Assembly (NCBI GenBank): GCA_947631395.1 | Contig: CANRLF010000023.1 | Location: 1 to 32,675 of the forward strand | Source: an uncultured Oscillospiraceae bacterium | GTDB taxonomy: Bacteria; Bacillota; Clostridia; Oscillospirales; Oscillospiraceae | Direction: 5' to 3' | Length of the DNA: 32,675 nucleotides | Shown: positions 15,355 to 23,836 of the stretch, one piece after another | Numbering within the stretch: position 1 is the first letter of the stretch | Layout: every line of letters begins with the position of its first letter | Made by a program: the position numbers and the translations under genes | The notes under the pieces: model-generated | What the model saw: the letters and a program-made list of their open reading frames with translations, nothing else | Told to the model about the DNA's origin: nothing | Database searches by the model: none

Positions 15355-15412
15355 AGATGCCTCCATAAAGCTTGCGGACGACTCCGTCGAATCGCCCGCT
15401 TCTTTTATTCCT

Positions 15413-17218
<1,806 letters not shown>

Positions 17219-17227
17219 AAGTCACCT

Positions 17228-17518
17228 TTATCGTACTTCTTTTATTAGCCTGTCCGCCTCGGCGGACAGCTCGCTGAGGCGGCTTATCAGATGCCTCAGC
17301 TCGTCGAAGCCCACATAGTCCCGCCCCAGCATGTAGTCGGCGCTGACGTTATAGTAGTCGCAGACCTTCACCACGAAATCCAGCCTCGGCTCCCGAAGGC
17401 CGTTTTCGTAGTGTGACAGGAGCGCCTGGGATATGCCCAGGTCCGCGGCGGCCTTCCTCTGGCTTATGCCGCGCTCGGCCCGGAGCTTCGTGAGGACCGC
17501 GGGAAATTCCTGACTCAA
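17228..17518 (-). CDS. XRE-family helix-turn-helix regulator, TTG start
   Basis: A 96-residue DNA-binding protein. Residues 7-62 form a Cro/CI-type domain: LTKLRAERGISQRKAAADLGISQALLSHYENGLREPRLDFVVKV, followed by NVSADYMLGRD, the common end of this domain. The C-terminal 25 residues are a charged helix (ELRHLISRLSELSAEADRLI), possibly for dimerisation. The start is TTG at 17518 with GGAGGGG about 5 nt before it. It stands 15 bases after comEB and 9 before lepA, an unusual companion for both; its targets are unknown. Confidence 0.9.
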   Translation of the reverse strand: MSQEFPAVLTKLRAERGISQRKAAADLGISQALLSHYENGLREPRLDFVVKVCDYYNVSADYMLGRDYVGFDELRHLISRLSELSAEADRLIKEVR

Positions 17519-17533
17519 AAGGACCCCTCCCGC

Positions 17534-18025
17534 TTATTCCGGGCGCATGTCCACGGAGTCGTCGTTGAATATCCAGTCCCGGACGTCGATGGTCTCGTAC
17601 TTGTCCTCGGCCACCCGGCACACGACCCTGCGTATACCGGCGTTTATGATGAACCTCCGGCACATGGAGCAGGGCGTGGTGTCCGCCAGGATCTTCTTCG
17701 TCCTGGGGTCCCGGCCCGCCAGATACAGCGTCCCGCCCATGGTGTCCCGACGGGCGGCGGAGATTATGGCGTTCTGCTCGGCGTGAACGGCCCTGCACAG
17801 CTCATACCGCTGTCCGCTGGGGATATTCAGCTCGTCTCTGAGGCAGTGTCCCAGATCCGCGCAGTTTTTCCTGCCCCGGGGAGCTCCGTTGTAGCCGGTG
17901 GAGATTATCTCGTCGTCCCTGACGATTATCGCCCCGTAATGCCTGCGCATACACGTGGACCTCTCCGCCACGGTCTCGGCAATATCAAGATAGTAGTTGA
18001 CCTTATCTGTGCGATCCAGAGCCAT
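17534..18025 (-). CDS. comEB: Deoxycytidylate (dCMP) deaminase
   Basis: Converts dCMP to dUMP for thymidylate synthesis. The 163-residue protein has the zinc-dependent deaminase signature: histidine and catalytic glutamate in VHAEQNAI (80-87; HAE 81-83) and the zinc cysteines in TPCSMC (117-122). The long insertion with CADLGHCLRDELNIPSGQRYELC is typical of ComEB-type dCMP deaminases and adds further cysteine/histidine ligands. ATG at 18025 follows GGGAGG. It heads the minus-strand transcript from the promoter at 18067-18095. Confidence 0.94.
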   Translation of the reverse strand: MALDRTDKVNYYLDIAETVAERSTCMRRHYGAIIVRDDEIISTGYNGAPRGRKNCADLGHCLRDELNIPSGQRYELCRAVHAEQNAIISAARRDTMGGTLYLAGRDPRTKKILADTTPCSMCRRFIINAGIRRVVCRVAEDKYETIDVRDWIFNDDSVDMRPE

Positions 18026-18066
18026 AGAAGTTACCTCCCTGTGTTTCTTTTTGTAATACCAAGAAC

Positions 18067-18095
18067 ATTATAACAAATCGTATACACCCGCGCAA
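18067..18095 (-). promoter_or_regulatory. Promoter for comEB-XRE-lepA-GH2
   Basis: On the minus strand TTGCGC (18095-18090) and perfect TATAAT (18072-18067), 17-nt spacer. The -35 box falls inside the first copy of the 50-bp direct repeat. Confidence 0.75.
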
Positions 18096-18233
18096 GGGAG
18101 GAAAACAAAATAATTACCGACAATATCAGTATATTCCAATCCCTTCCAATATTTTTTCCGGCGGCATGTACGTCGGAAAAAATCCCTTTTGTCACGCGAG
18201 TGTGCCGCTTGCGGCGCGCGTGGCGTGACAGCA

Positions 18234-18275
18234 GGAATAAATTTTTGAATTTCGCAAAATTCAAAAATTTATTCC
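18234..18275. repeat. Perfect 19-bp AT-rich palindrome
   Basis: Arms at 18234-18252 (GGAATAAATTTTTGAATTT) and 18257-18275 are exact reverse complements around a 4-nt loop CGCA. No T run follows on either strand, so it is not an ordinary terminator. Confidence 0.9.
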
Positions 18276-18289
18276 GCACGTATCCCCCT

Positions 18290-18318
18290 TGCCGGGAAAG
18301 GCACAGCCTTTCCCGGCA
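18290..18318. repeat. Perfect 13-bp GC-rich palindrome
   Basis: TGCCGGGAAAGGC (18290-18302), loop ACA, GCCTTTCCCGGCA (18306-18318), ending 6 bases before the second direct repeat. Confidence 0.9.
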
Positions 18319-18354
18319 GTTAAACCCGCGCAAGGGAGGAAATTAAAATAATTG

Positions 18355-18384
18355 TTGACAATATCGGTATATTTAATGTAAAAT
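18355..18384 (+). promoter_or_regulatory. Promoter for rpmH
   Basis: Perfect TTGACA (18355-18360) and TAAAAT (18379-18384), 18-nt spacer, with a leader of about 115 nt that contains a GC-rich hairpin GCGGCCGtccGGCCGCGG (about 18403-18421). Confidence 0.7.
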
Positions 18385-18507
18385 AAAAGCCCTGCGGTGT
18401 TCTGCGGCCGTCCGGCCGCGGCGCCCGCGAAAACCTCACTTCGCTACTGCTTCAGGCGAATGCCTGATGTCGAGTATAAAACATCATTATTATGGAGGTG
18501 TAAACGA

Positions 18508-18642
18508 ATGAAGAGGACCTATCAGCCCAAGAAGCTCCACCGCTCCAAGGAGCACGGCTTCCGCAAGAGAATGGCCACCGCCAACGGCCGCAAGGTCTTG
18601 GCCCGCCGCCGCGCCAAGGGTCGCCAGAGACTGACCCACTGA
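18508..18642 (+). CDS. rpmH: Large ribosomal subunit protein bL34
   Basis: The 44-residue, very basic protein has the invariant L34 pattern: [22 protein letters not shown] followed by [16 protein letters not shown] at 18508 is preceded by GGAGG at 9 nt. It heads the classic rpmH-rnpA-yidD-yidC-jag order of Firmicutes. dnaA, often upstream in that group, is not here; comEB is instead. Confidence 0.98.
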   Translation: MKRTYQPKKLHRSKEHGFRKRMATANGRKVLARRRAKGRQRLTH

Positions 18643-18735
18643 TGAGGCCGGCAAGCTCATTCGTATAACGGCTTTTTGGGGCGGGGCGACTCGCCCTACG
18701 CTTCGTTACCCGGTTTTTGACGGGAGGGCGGGGAA

Positions 18736-19071
18736 ATGGAATTTTCCACATCTTTAAAAGAAAATTTTGAATTTCGCCGGCTCTACGCCAGGGGCAGGAG
18801 CCTGGTGGGGAAATGCCTTGTCCTCTACGCCAGACGCCGGGATCGGGCCACCAACCGCGTGGGCATAACCGTCAGCGCGAAGCTCGCCCACGCCGTGAAG
18901 CGCAACCGTGTCCGCCGCCGCCTGCGTGAGGCGTACCGGCTCAACGAGTCCGCCTTCATACGGGGCCTCGACATGGTCATCGTCGTCCGCGCCAAGGGCA
19001 TAGACGCCGACTTCCACGCGCTTGAGGCGGAGCTCATGGCCCTCGCCGGGGGATTGGAGCTTCTCAGATGA
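18736..19071 (+). CDS. rnpA: Ribonuclease P protein component
   Basis: The protein subunit that helps RNase P RNA bind pre-tRNA. The 111-residue sequence has [17 protein letters not shown] at the N-terminus and the RNR signature in [16 protein letters not shown] (about 53-68). ATG at 18736 follows GGGAGG. The 93-base gap after rpmH has no gene. It overlaps yidD by four bases (ATGA). Confidence 0.95.
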   Translation: MEFSTSLKENFEFRRLYARGRSLVGKCLVLYARRRDRATNRVGITVSAKLAHAVKRNRVRRRLREAYRLNESAFIRGLDMVIVVRAKGIDADFHALEAELMALAGGLELLR

Positions 19072-19280
19072 AAAGGATGCTTATCGCCCTTATCCGGTTC
19101 TATCAGAAGAACATCTCACCCCTCCACGAGCCCTGCTGCCGCTACACGCCCACCTGCTCCCAGTACGCCATAGAGGCCCTTCAGAAGTACGGGGCCCTGA
19201 AGGGCGGCTGGCTCGCCGTTAAACGAATACTCCGGTGCAACCCGTTCTCAAAACGAGGACCCTATGACCCCGTACCATAA
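19068..19280 (+). CDS. yidD: Membrane protein insertion efficiency factor YidD
   Basis: A 70-residue protein thought to assist YidC-dependent membrane insertion. Family landmarks are the N-terminal amphipathic helix [14 protein letters not shown], then [38 protein letters not shown] and the GPYDPVP end. The start overlaps the rnpA stop, and yidC begins 23 bases after its stop. Confidence 0.96.
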   Translation: MKRMLIALIRFYQKNISPLHEPCCRYTPTCSQYAIEALQKYGALKGGWLAVKRILRCNPFSKRGPYDPVP

Positions 19281-19303
19281 CACACGAGAATTGGAGTAAA
19301 CAC

Positions 19304-20599
19304 ATGCTGGACACGATCGCCAGACCGTTTGGTCTGCTCTTGATGTTTCTCTACAACATCACCCACAACTATCTTTTTTCGATAATCCTGTTCACGGTGC
19401 TGGTCAAGCTCATCCTCATGCCCTTCCAGATGAAGAGCAAAAAGGGCATGATGCGCCAGCAGATGCTCCAGCCCGAGATCCAGGAGCTCCAGAAAAAGCA
19501 TCAGGCCAACCCCCAGAAGCTCAATCAGGAGATGCAAAGGGTATACCGGGAGGCCGGTGTCAGCCCCATGTCCGGGTGCCTGTGGACACTCCTCCCGTTC
19601 CCCATCCTCATCGCCCTTTATCAGGCGGTGCGCAAGCCCCTGACGGTTATGATGGGCGTGGCCAAGGACGCGTTGGCCGAGGGCGGAGTGCTCTACAACA
19701 AGCTCTCCGAGATGAGCTTCAACGTATCCACCCTCAATTCCACCCAGATAACCGCCGCCAAATTCATAACCGATAATTACAGCGCCTTTGAGAACCTTGG
19801 TGTGAAGAACCTCCGACCCGTGGAATTTACCGTCCTGGGCGTGGACCTCTCCCAGACGCCGAGCTTCCAATTCTGGTCCTTCAACTGGAAGAGCTGGTCG
19901 GAGCTCTGGCCCATGCTGGGACTTTTCCTCATACCGATTTTGGCGGCCCTCTTCATGTGGCTGTCCACCAAGATCTCCACCAGCCTTCAAAAGAAGCTCC
20001 CCGGCGCCAACATCGAGCAGATCGAAAAGACCAACAACTCCCTTTTGATGCTCCTTTTGGGCCCGGTGATGAGCCTCTGGTTCGCCTTCATGCTCCCCGC
20101 CGCCATGGGCGTGTACTGGATCTCGAACTCCGTGGTCAGTATCCTTGTGGATGTGTTCCTGACCAAGTATTACGCCAAGACCATGCTTTCGGACTTCGCC
20201 GAGCGCGAGGCCCAGAGGAAGGCCCGTGAGGCGGAGCTTGAGGCCAAGCGCGAGGAGGCCGAGCGCCGCCGGGCGGAGAACTCCGGCGTGGAGGCCGAGA
20301 ACACCTCAAAGCGCAAGCAGCAGCAAAAGAAAAAGCAGGAATCCGCTCAGAAGGCCCTGGAGTGGCAGCGAGCCATGAACCCCCAGGAGCCCAAGTACGA
20401 GCCCTCCCGGGTGGGTACCCGCCGCTATGCCCGTGGCCGCGCCTATGATCCGGACCGGTTCTCCTTCAACGGCGTGGACGGGGCCGTCAACGACTCCTCG
20501 GAGCTTGACGAGGCCCTGGCCGACATAGAGGACGCCCTTCAGGCCGCCGCCCAGGCCGGCCTTGACACCGCCCCGGAGGACCCCGGCGACAAGAACTGA
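19304..20599 (+). CDS. yidC: Membrane protein insertase YidC
   Basis: Inserts and folds inner-membrane proteins. The 431-residue protein has a first helix near the N-terminus, HNYLFSIILFTVLVKLILMPFQ (about 23-44), a cytoplasmic hairpin with KKGMMRQQMLQPEIQELQKKH, the GCLWTLLPFPILIALYQAV helix and further helices around 210-225 and 245-290. In E. coli YidC and B. subtilis SpoIIIJ the helix before MxPL carries a conserved arginine; the aligned residue here is lysine (VLVKLILMP). The C-terminal 130 residues are a highly charged tail (KAREAELEAKREEAERRR) likely to contact ribosomes. There is no lipoprotein signal. Ribosome site GGAG is 7 nt before the ATG. Confidence 0.95.
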   Translation: MLDTIARPFGLLLMFLYNITHNYLFSIILFTVLVKLILMPFQMKSKKGMMRQQMLQPEIQELQKKHQANPQKLNQEMQRVYREAGVSPMSGCLWTLLPFPILIALYQAVRKPLTVMMGVAKDALAEGGVLYNKLSEMSFNVSTLNSTQITAAKFITDNYSAFENLGVKNLRPVEFTVLGVDLSQTPSFQFWSFNWKSWSELWPMLGLFLIPILAALFMWLSTKISTSLQKKLPGANIEQIEKTNNSLLMLLLGPVMSLWFAFMLPAAMGVYWISNSVVSILVDVFLTKYYAKTMLSDFAEREAQRKAREAELEAKREEAERRRAENSGVEAENTSKRKQQQKKKQESAQKALEWQRAMNPQEPKYEPSRVGTRRYARGRAYDPDRFSFNGVDGAVNDSSELDEALADIEDALQAAAQAGLDTAPEDPGDKN

Positions 20600-20615
20600 T
20601 TAGGAGAAGGAAATA

Positions 20616-21572
20616 ATGATAAAATCTATTGAGACAACAGGCCGCAACGAGGACGACGCCATCGCCGCCGCCCTTCGTCAGCTGAACCTGACCCGCGACG
20701 AGGTCTCAGTCGAGGTCCTTGAGCGGGCGAAATCCGGCTTCCTTGGCTTCGGGAGCTCCCCGGCCAAGGTGAAGGTCACCTGGGAGGAGCCCGATCCCGT
20801 TCCCCCTCCCCGCCCCGTGTCCAGGCCCGAGCCCAGACCCGCGCCCCGTCCCAGGGCCGCCGCCCCCCGTGAGCCCAGGCCCGCCGAGGAGCCCCCCGTC
20901 AGGGCCGCCATCCCCACGCAGGCCGAGGTCACCCGGGTGGAGAACTTCCTTGAGGGCCTTTTCGAGCACATGGGCGTTGAGGCCCGCGCCGACGCCGTCA
21001 TCGACGAGGAGAACGCCGCCATCAGCGTGGAGCTCTCCGGCGACCACGTTGGCGCCCTCATCGGCCGCCGTGGCGAGACCCTGGACGCCATCCAGCACCT
21101 GACGAATTACGTCATCAACTCCGGATCCGAGGAGCGCACAAGGGTGAACATCGACGCGGAGAACTACCGCGCCAAGCGGGCCGACGCCCTCACCGGCCTT
21201 GCCCGCAAGACCGCCGCCAAGGTGGTCCGCTACCGCCGCAATCAGACCCTGGAGCCCATGAACGCCTACGAGCGCCACATCATCCACACCGCCCTTCAGG
21301 ACTTCGAGGGCGTCACCACATATTCCACCGGCACCGAGCCCCAGAGGCGCGTGGTCATCGCCTATGACTCCTCCACCGCCCCCCGGGACAGCTACCGTGA
21401 CAGCTACCGTGACGACCGCCGGGACAGCTACCGCGACGACCGTCGTGACGGATACCGTGACGACCGCCGCGGCCGCCAGCGCAGGAGCCCCTCCTACGGC
21501 TCCCGCCCCTCCGGCTACCAGCCCCCCGCCGAAAAGCCCCCTGTGGATAAAACCGTAAAAGAGTGGTCCTGA
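20616..21572 (+). CDS. jag: Jag/KhpB RNA-binding protein (SpoIIIJ-associated)
   Basis: A 318-residue RNA-binding protein of the Jag/KhpB type, linked to sporulation or cell elongation and sRNA binding in other Firmicutes. Order: Jag_N domain (1-55, with AKSGFLGFGSSPAKV), a long proline/arginine-rich linker (about 60-105), a KH domain with the GRRG loop in HVGALIGRRGETLDAIQ, an R3H domain ending YERHIIHTALQDFEGVTTYS, and an unusual C-terminal tail from about 255 with repeated SYRDDRRD units. The tail is low-complexity, Arg/Asp/Tyr-rich and absent from short homologues. It follows yidC by 16 bases. Confidence 0.94.
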   Translation: MIKSIETTGRNEDDAIAAALRQLNLTRDEVSVEVLERAKSGFLGFGSSPAKVKVTWEEPDPVPPPRPVSRPEPRPAPRPRAAAPREPRPAEEPPVRAAIPTQAEVTRVENFLEGLFEHMGVEARADAVIDEENAAISVELSGDHVGALIGRRGETLDAIQHLTNYVINSGSEERTRVNIDAENYRAKRADALTGLARKTAAKVVRYRRNQTLEPMNAYERHIIHTALQDFEGVTTYSTGTEPQRRVVIAYDSSTAPRDSYRDSYRDDRRDSYRDDRRDGYRDDRRGRQRRSPSYGSRPSGYQPPAEKPPVDKTVKEWS

Positions 21573-21599
21573 GCCACTTAAAACGAGGAGGAAACTCAT

Positions 21600-21827
21600 A
21601 TGTTTGAAGACATCCGTGACATAATGGTAGAGACCATCGACGTGGACCCCGAAAAGCTCACCCCCGACACAAACCTTCGCACCGACCTTGACATCGACTC
21701 TTTAGACCTTGTGGAGTTCGTGTCCGAGGTGGAGAACCACTTCGGCGTAATGATCCCCCAGGACTCCCTGGAGGACATCACCACCCTCGGCGACTTCGCC
21801 TCCCTGATAGAAAGCCTCCTGAAGTGA
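21600..21827 (+). CDS. acpP: Acyl carrier protein
   Basis: A 75-residue acidic carrier for fatty acid synthesis. The phosphopantetheine attachment serine is S34 in DIDSLDLVEF. Four-helix architecture and length are standard. ATG at 21600 follows GAGGAGG at 8 nt, 27 bases after jag. No fab genes or ACP synthase are nearby, and mnmE/mnmG, which often follow jag, are missing, so this is a rearranged 3' end of the rpmH cluster. Followed by a strong terminator. Confidence 0.95.
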   Translation: MFEDIRDIMVETIDVDPEKLTPDTNLRTDLDIDSLDLVEFVSEVENHFGVMIPQDSLEDITTLGDFASLIESLLK

Positions 21828-21848
21828 TCCCACCACCCCCCAATAAAC

Positions 21849-21891
21849 AAGCACAAGAGCGCCGCCCCCCGGCCCCGCTCTTGTGCTTTTT
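21849..21891 (+). terminator. Intrinsic terminator of the rpmH-acpP region
   Basis: Perfect 12-bp arms AAGCACAAGAGC and GCTCTTGTGCTT, GC-rich 16-nt loop, then TTTTT. Confidence 0.92.
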
Positions 21892-21901
21892 ATATTCCTC
21901 C

Positions 21902-21930
21902 TTGCCAACCCCTCCCATAACTGTTATAAT
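21902..21930 (+). promoter_or_regulatory. Promoter for the flavin-reductase-like gene
   Basis: TTGCCA (21902-21907) and perfect TATAAT (21925-21930), 17-nt spacer, about 10 nt beyond the preceding terminator. Confidence 0.8.
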
Positions 21931-21978
21931 AAACCCGGCCCGGCCCTGAGACGGCCGCGCCGAAAGGAGCGAAACGAT

Positions 21979-22551
21979 ATGAAAAAAGACCTTGGAATAA
22001 AGCCCTATCTCTTCCCCATGCCGACATATATGATCGGCACCTACAACGAGGACGACACCGTGGACGTTATGATGATGGCCTGGGGCGGTATCTGCGCCGA
22101 GGACATGGTGGCGCTGAATTTAGAGGCCGACCACAAGACCGTTGCCAACATCCGTGCCCGCGGCGCCTTCACCCTGGCCGTCCCCGGCACCGACACCCTT
22201 GCGGAGTCCGACTTCTTCGGCATCGCCTCCTCCAACAAGATGGCGGATAAATTCCAGCGCACCGGCCTCCACGCCGTAAAGAGCACCCGCGTGGACGCGC
22301 CTGTAATACAGGAGTACCCCCTGACGCTGGAGTGCGTGGTGGAGCGCCTCGAGGACGAACCCTACGGCCTTCGCGTCCTTGGCAGGATCGTAAACGTCCT
22401 CGCCGACGACTCCGTCCTGGACGATAAGGGAAAAGTGGACGCCGGCAAGCTCAACGCCTTCATCTTCGACCAGATGCGCAACGGCTACTACTCCGTCGGC
22501 CCCCAAATCTCCAAAGCCTGGTCCGCCGGCGCCCCCCTAATGAAAAAATAA
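21979..22551 (+). CDS. Flavin reductase-like FMN-binding protein
   Basis: A 190-residue protein of the flavin-reductase-like split-barrel group, which uses FMN or FAD in redox reactions. Typical elements are PMPTYMIGTYNEDDTVDVMMMAWGG (N-terminal strand and flavin contact), FTLAVPGTDTLAESDFFGIASS and the later LTLECVVERLE. Clostridial members of this type are often annotated simply as flavin reductase or flavoredoxin-like. The frame is open from 21883 but AAAGGAGC precedes the ATG at 21979. Single-gene transcript followed by repeats; the substrate is unknown. Confidence 0.88.
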   Translation: MKKDLGIKPYLFPMPTYMIGTYNEDDTVDVMMMAWGGICAEDMVALNLEADHKTVANIRARGAFTLAVPGTDTLAESDFFGIASSNKMADKFQRTGLHAVKSTRVDAPVIQEYPLTLECVVERLEDEPYGLRVLGRIVNVLADDSVLDDKGKVDAGKLNAFIFDQMRNGYYSVGPQISKAWSAGAPLMKK

Positions 22552-22599
22552 TCCCCCCATCCTCCCCCTCCCGCAGGCGAAAAAGGCTCCCCTCTCTGA

Positions 22600-22631
22600 G
22601 GGGAGCTGTCGAGCAACGCGAGACTGAGGGG
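22600..22631 (+). repeat. Type A palindromic repeat
   Basis: GGGGAGCTGTC, inner stem GTC-GA-GC-aac-GC-GA-GAC, TGAGGGG; preceded by hairpin CTCCCCTctctgAGGGGAG and followed by AGTCTACCCC. Confidence 0.85.
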
Positions 22632-22773
22632 AGTCTACCCCATTTAAAATGTTGCGGCCCTCCCGGGCCGCTCCTTTTTCGCCCTCCCCACCCAAGCGTG
22701 GGGAGGGGCAGGGGTGAGGTGTGAGACCAGCAACCCCGTAAGCACCCAAATCCCCGCGCCCACTCCCAAAAAA

Positions 22774-22819
22774 GGTTTGCGGCTCCGCCGCACATTTAAT
22801 CGCGCCGCAAGGCGCAACC
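22774..22819 (+). repeat. Double-hairpin repeat, type B
   Basis: GGTTTGCGGC-tcc-GCCGC, spacer ACATTTAATC, GCGCC-gcaa-GGCGC, AACC. Differs from the 3.2-kb copies only in a loop base and the spacer. Confidence 0.85.
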
Positions 22820-22846
22820 TTGCTCCCCTTAGGCTCCCCTTCGTAA

Positions 22847-22876
22847 GGGGAGCTGTCGGCCGTAGCCGACTGAGGG
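22847..22876 (+). repeat. Type A palindromic repeat
   Basis: GGGGAGCTGTC with inner stem GTCGGC-cgta-GCCGAC, then TGAGGGA. Preceded by CTCCCCTTcgtAAGGGGAG. Confidence 0.85.
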
Positions 22877-22907
22877 ATCGAGGGTATAGGCGTGCGCAAA
22901 TGCTTCA

Positions 22908-23150
22908 GACTCCTCCCCCCACCCCCTCCTCAGAGAGGAGGGGCAATCCGCGCGGCGGGGACGAGAGAATATTGTTGCGGCTAACGCCGCGTAATCCCAC
23001 CTCATCCCTACCCTTCCCCGCCCAAGCGGGGAAGGCTCACGCGAAAAATCCGAACCCCCCGCGCTAATTTAATCCTCACACATCCAATCTTCCCCCCGTA
23101 GGGGCCGATGCCCACATCGGCCCGTCCCCCCGTCCCGCCCGCAGGCGCAA
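22908..23150 (+). repeat. Duplicated block, copy 1
   Basis: Starts GACTCCTCCCCCCACCCC, contains CCCTCCTCagAGAGGAGGGG, GCGGCtaacGCCGC, CCTTCCCCGCccaaGCGGGGAAGG and GGGCCGATGcccaCATCGGCCC. Nearly the same sequence recurs at 23503-23747. Confidence 0.88.
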
Positions 23151-23277
23151 TAAAAATCTGCGGCCCTCCAGGCCGCACCCTTTTCGCCCTCCCCACCCAA
23201 GCGTGGGGAGGGGCAGGGGTGAGGTGTGAGACTCACAACTCCGTAAGCACTCAAACAACCGCACCCACCCCAAAAAA

Positions 23278-23324
23278 GGTTAGCGGCTTCGCCGCACAAT
23301 TTAATCGCGCCGCAAGGCGCAACC
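23278..23324 (+). repeat. Double-hairpin repeat, type B
   Basis: GGTTAGCGGC-ttc-GCCGC, spacer ACAATTTAATC, GCGCC-gcaa-GGCGC, AACC; preceded by CCCCAAAAAA as in the other plus-strand copies. Confidence 0.85.
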
Positions 23325-23350
23325 TTGTTCTCTTAAGCTCCCCTTCGTAA

Positions 23351-23381
23351 GGGGAGCTGTCGGCCGTAGCCGACTGAGGGG
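23351..23381 (+). repeat. Type A palindromic repeat
   Basis: GGGGAGCTGTC with inner stem GTCGGC-cgta-GCCGAC, then TGAGGGG; duplicate of the copy at 22847. Confidence 0.85.
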
Positions 23382-23502
23382 TCGAGGGTGTAGGCGTGTG
23401 CAAAGACTTCGGCCTCGACCCTACCGGCCCTGCGGGGCCACCTCCCCTTACGAAGGGGAGGTTAAAGGAAAGCGCATTATCGGAGGCGTGTACAAATCCT
23501 CG

Positions 23503-23747
23503 GACTCCTCCCCCCACCCCCTCCTCAGAGAGGAGGGGCAATCCGCACGGCGGGGACGAGAGAATATTGTTGCGGCTAACGCCGCATAATCCCACCTCAT
23601 CCCTACCCTTCCCCGCCCAAGCGGGGAAGGCTCACGCAGAAAAATCCGCATCCCTCGCGCGCTAATTTAACCCGCACACATCTAATCTACCCCCGTAGGG
23701 GCCGATGCCCACATCGGCCCGTCCCCCCGTCCCGCCCGCAGGCGCAA
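23503..23747 (+). repeat. Duplicated block, copy 2
   Basis: Matches 22908-23150 almost base for base, with isolated substitutions (for example GCGCGG to GCACGG and GCCGCGTAATC to GCCGCATAATC) and one extra base in CACGCAGAAAAATCC. Confidence 0.88.
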
Positions 23748-23762
23748 GGCTCCCCTCTCTGA

Positions 23763-23794
23763 GGGGAGCTGTCGAGCGCAGCGAGACTGAGGGG
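23763..23794 (+). repeat. Type A palindromic repeat
   Basis: GGGGAGCTGTC, inner stem GTC-GA-GC-gca-GC-GA-GAC, TGAGGGG and AGTCTACCCC; preceded by CTCCCCTctctgAGGGGAG. Confidence 0.85.
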
Positions 23795-23836
23795 AGTCTA
23801 CCCCCATTCTCCCCCCAGATGAGAGACACCCCCCCT

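Larger units (their letters stand above)
18086..18375. repeat. 50-bp direct repeats flanking a stack of hairpins
   Basis: Copy 1 (18086-18135) and copy 2 (18324-about 18373) share ACCCGCGCAAGGGAGGAAA...AAAATAATT..., GACAATATC and GTATATT. Between them lie four inverted repeats: TTTTTTCCG...CGGAAAAAA (about 18152-18182), GTCACGC...GCGTGAC (about 18191-18229), a 19-bp perfect palindrome at 18234-18275 and a 13-bp perfect palindrome at 18290-18318. Copy 2 contains the rpmH promoter; copy 1 has the matching but mutated TACCGACAATATC. No open frame fits the segment. It may be a duplication or an inserted miniature element. Confidence 0.85.
22560..23806. repeat. Large cluster of palindromic repeat modules (region 2)
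   Basis: The 1285 bases between the flavin-reductase gene and the recombinase hold no plausible gene. A block of about 243 bp at 22908-23150 recurs at 23503-23747 with few differences, and the 60 bp before it (22838-22900) recurs at 23338-23402. The second copy carries about 95 extra bases (23403-23500) with a GCCCTGCGGGGCC/CTCCCCTTacgAAGGGGAG module. Other parts repeat modules from 3.1-3.7 kb and 31.2 kb. Open frames here recode the same P/S/G/R-rich strings in every copy and are spurious. Confidence 0.88.

Noticed and set aside
18026-18507. Replication origin upstream of rpmH
   Set aside because: Position fits the Firmicute habit, but no DnaA-box cluster is visible and dnaA is absent from the window.
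21541-21549. TGTGGATAA, a perfect DnaA-box match
   Set aside because: Single copy inside the jag coding sequence, with no AT-rich unwinding region or dnaA nearby; likely chance.
22460-23665. Open frames of 60-120 residues across the second repeat cluster
   Set aside because: Same repeat-derived peptide strings on both strands; treated as non-coding.
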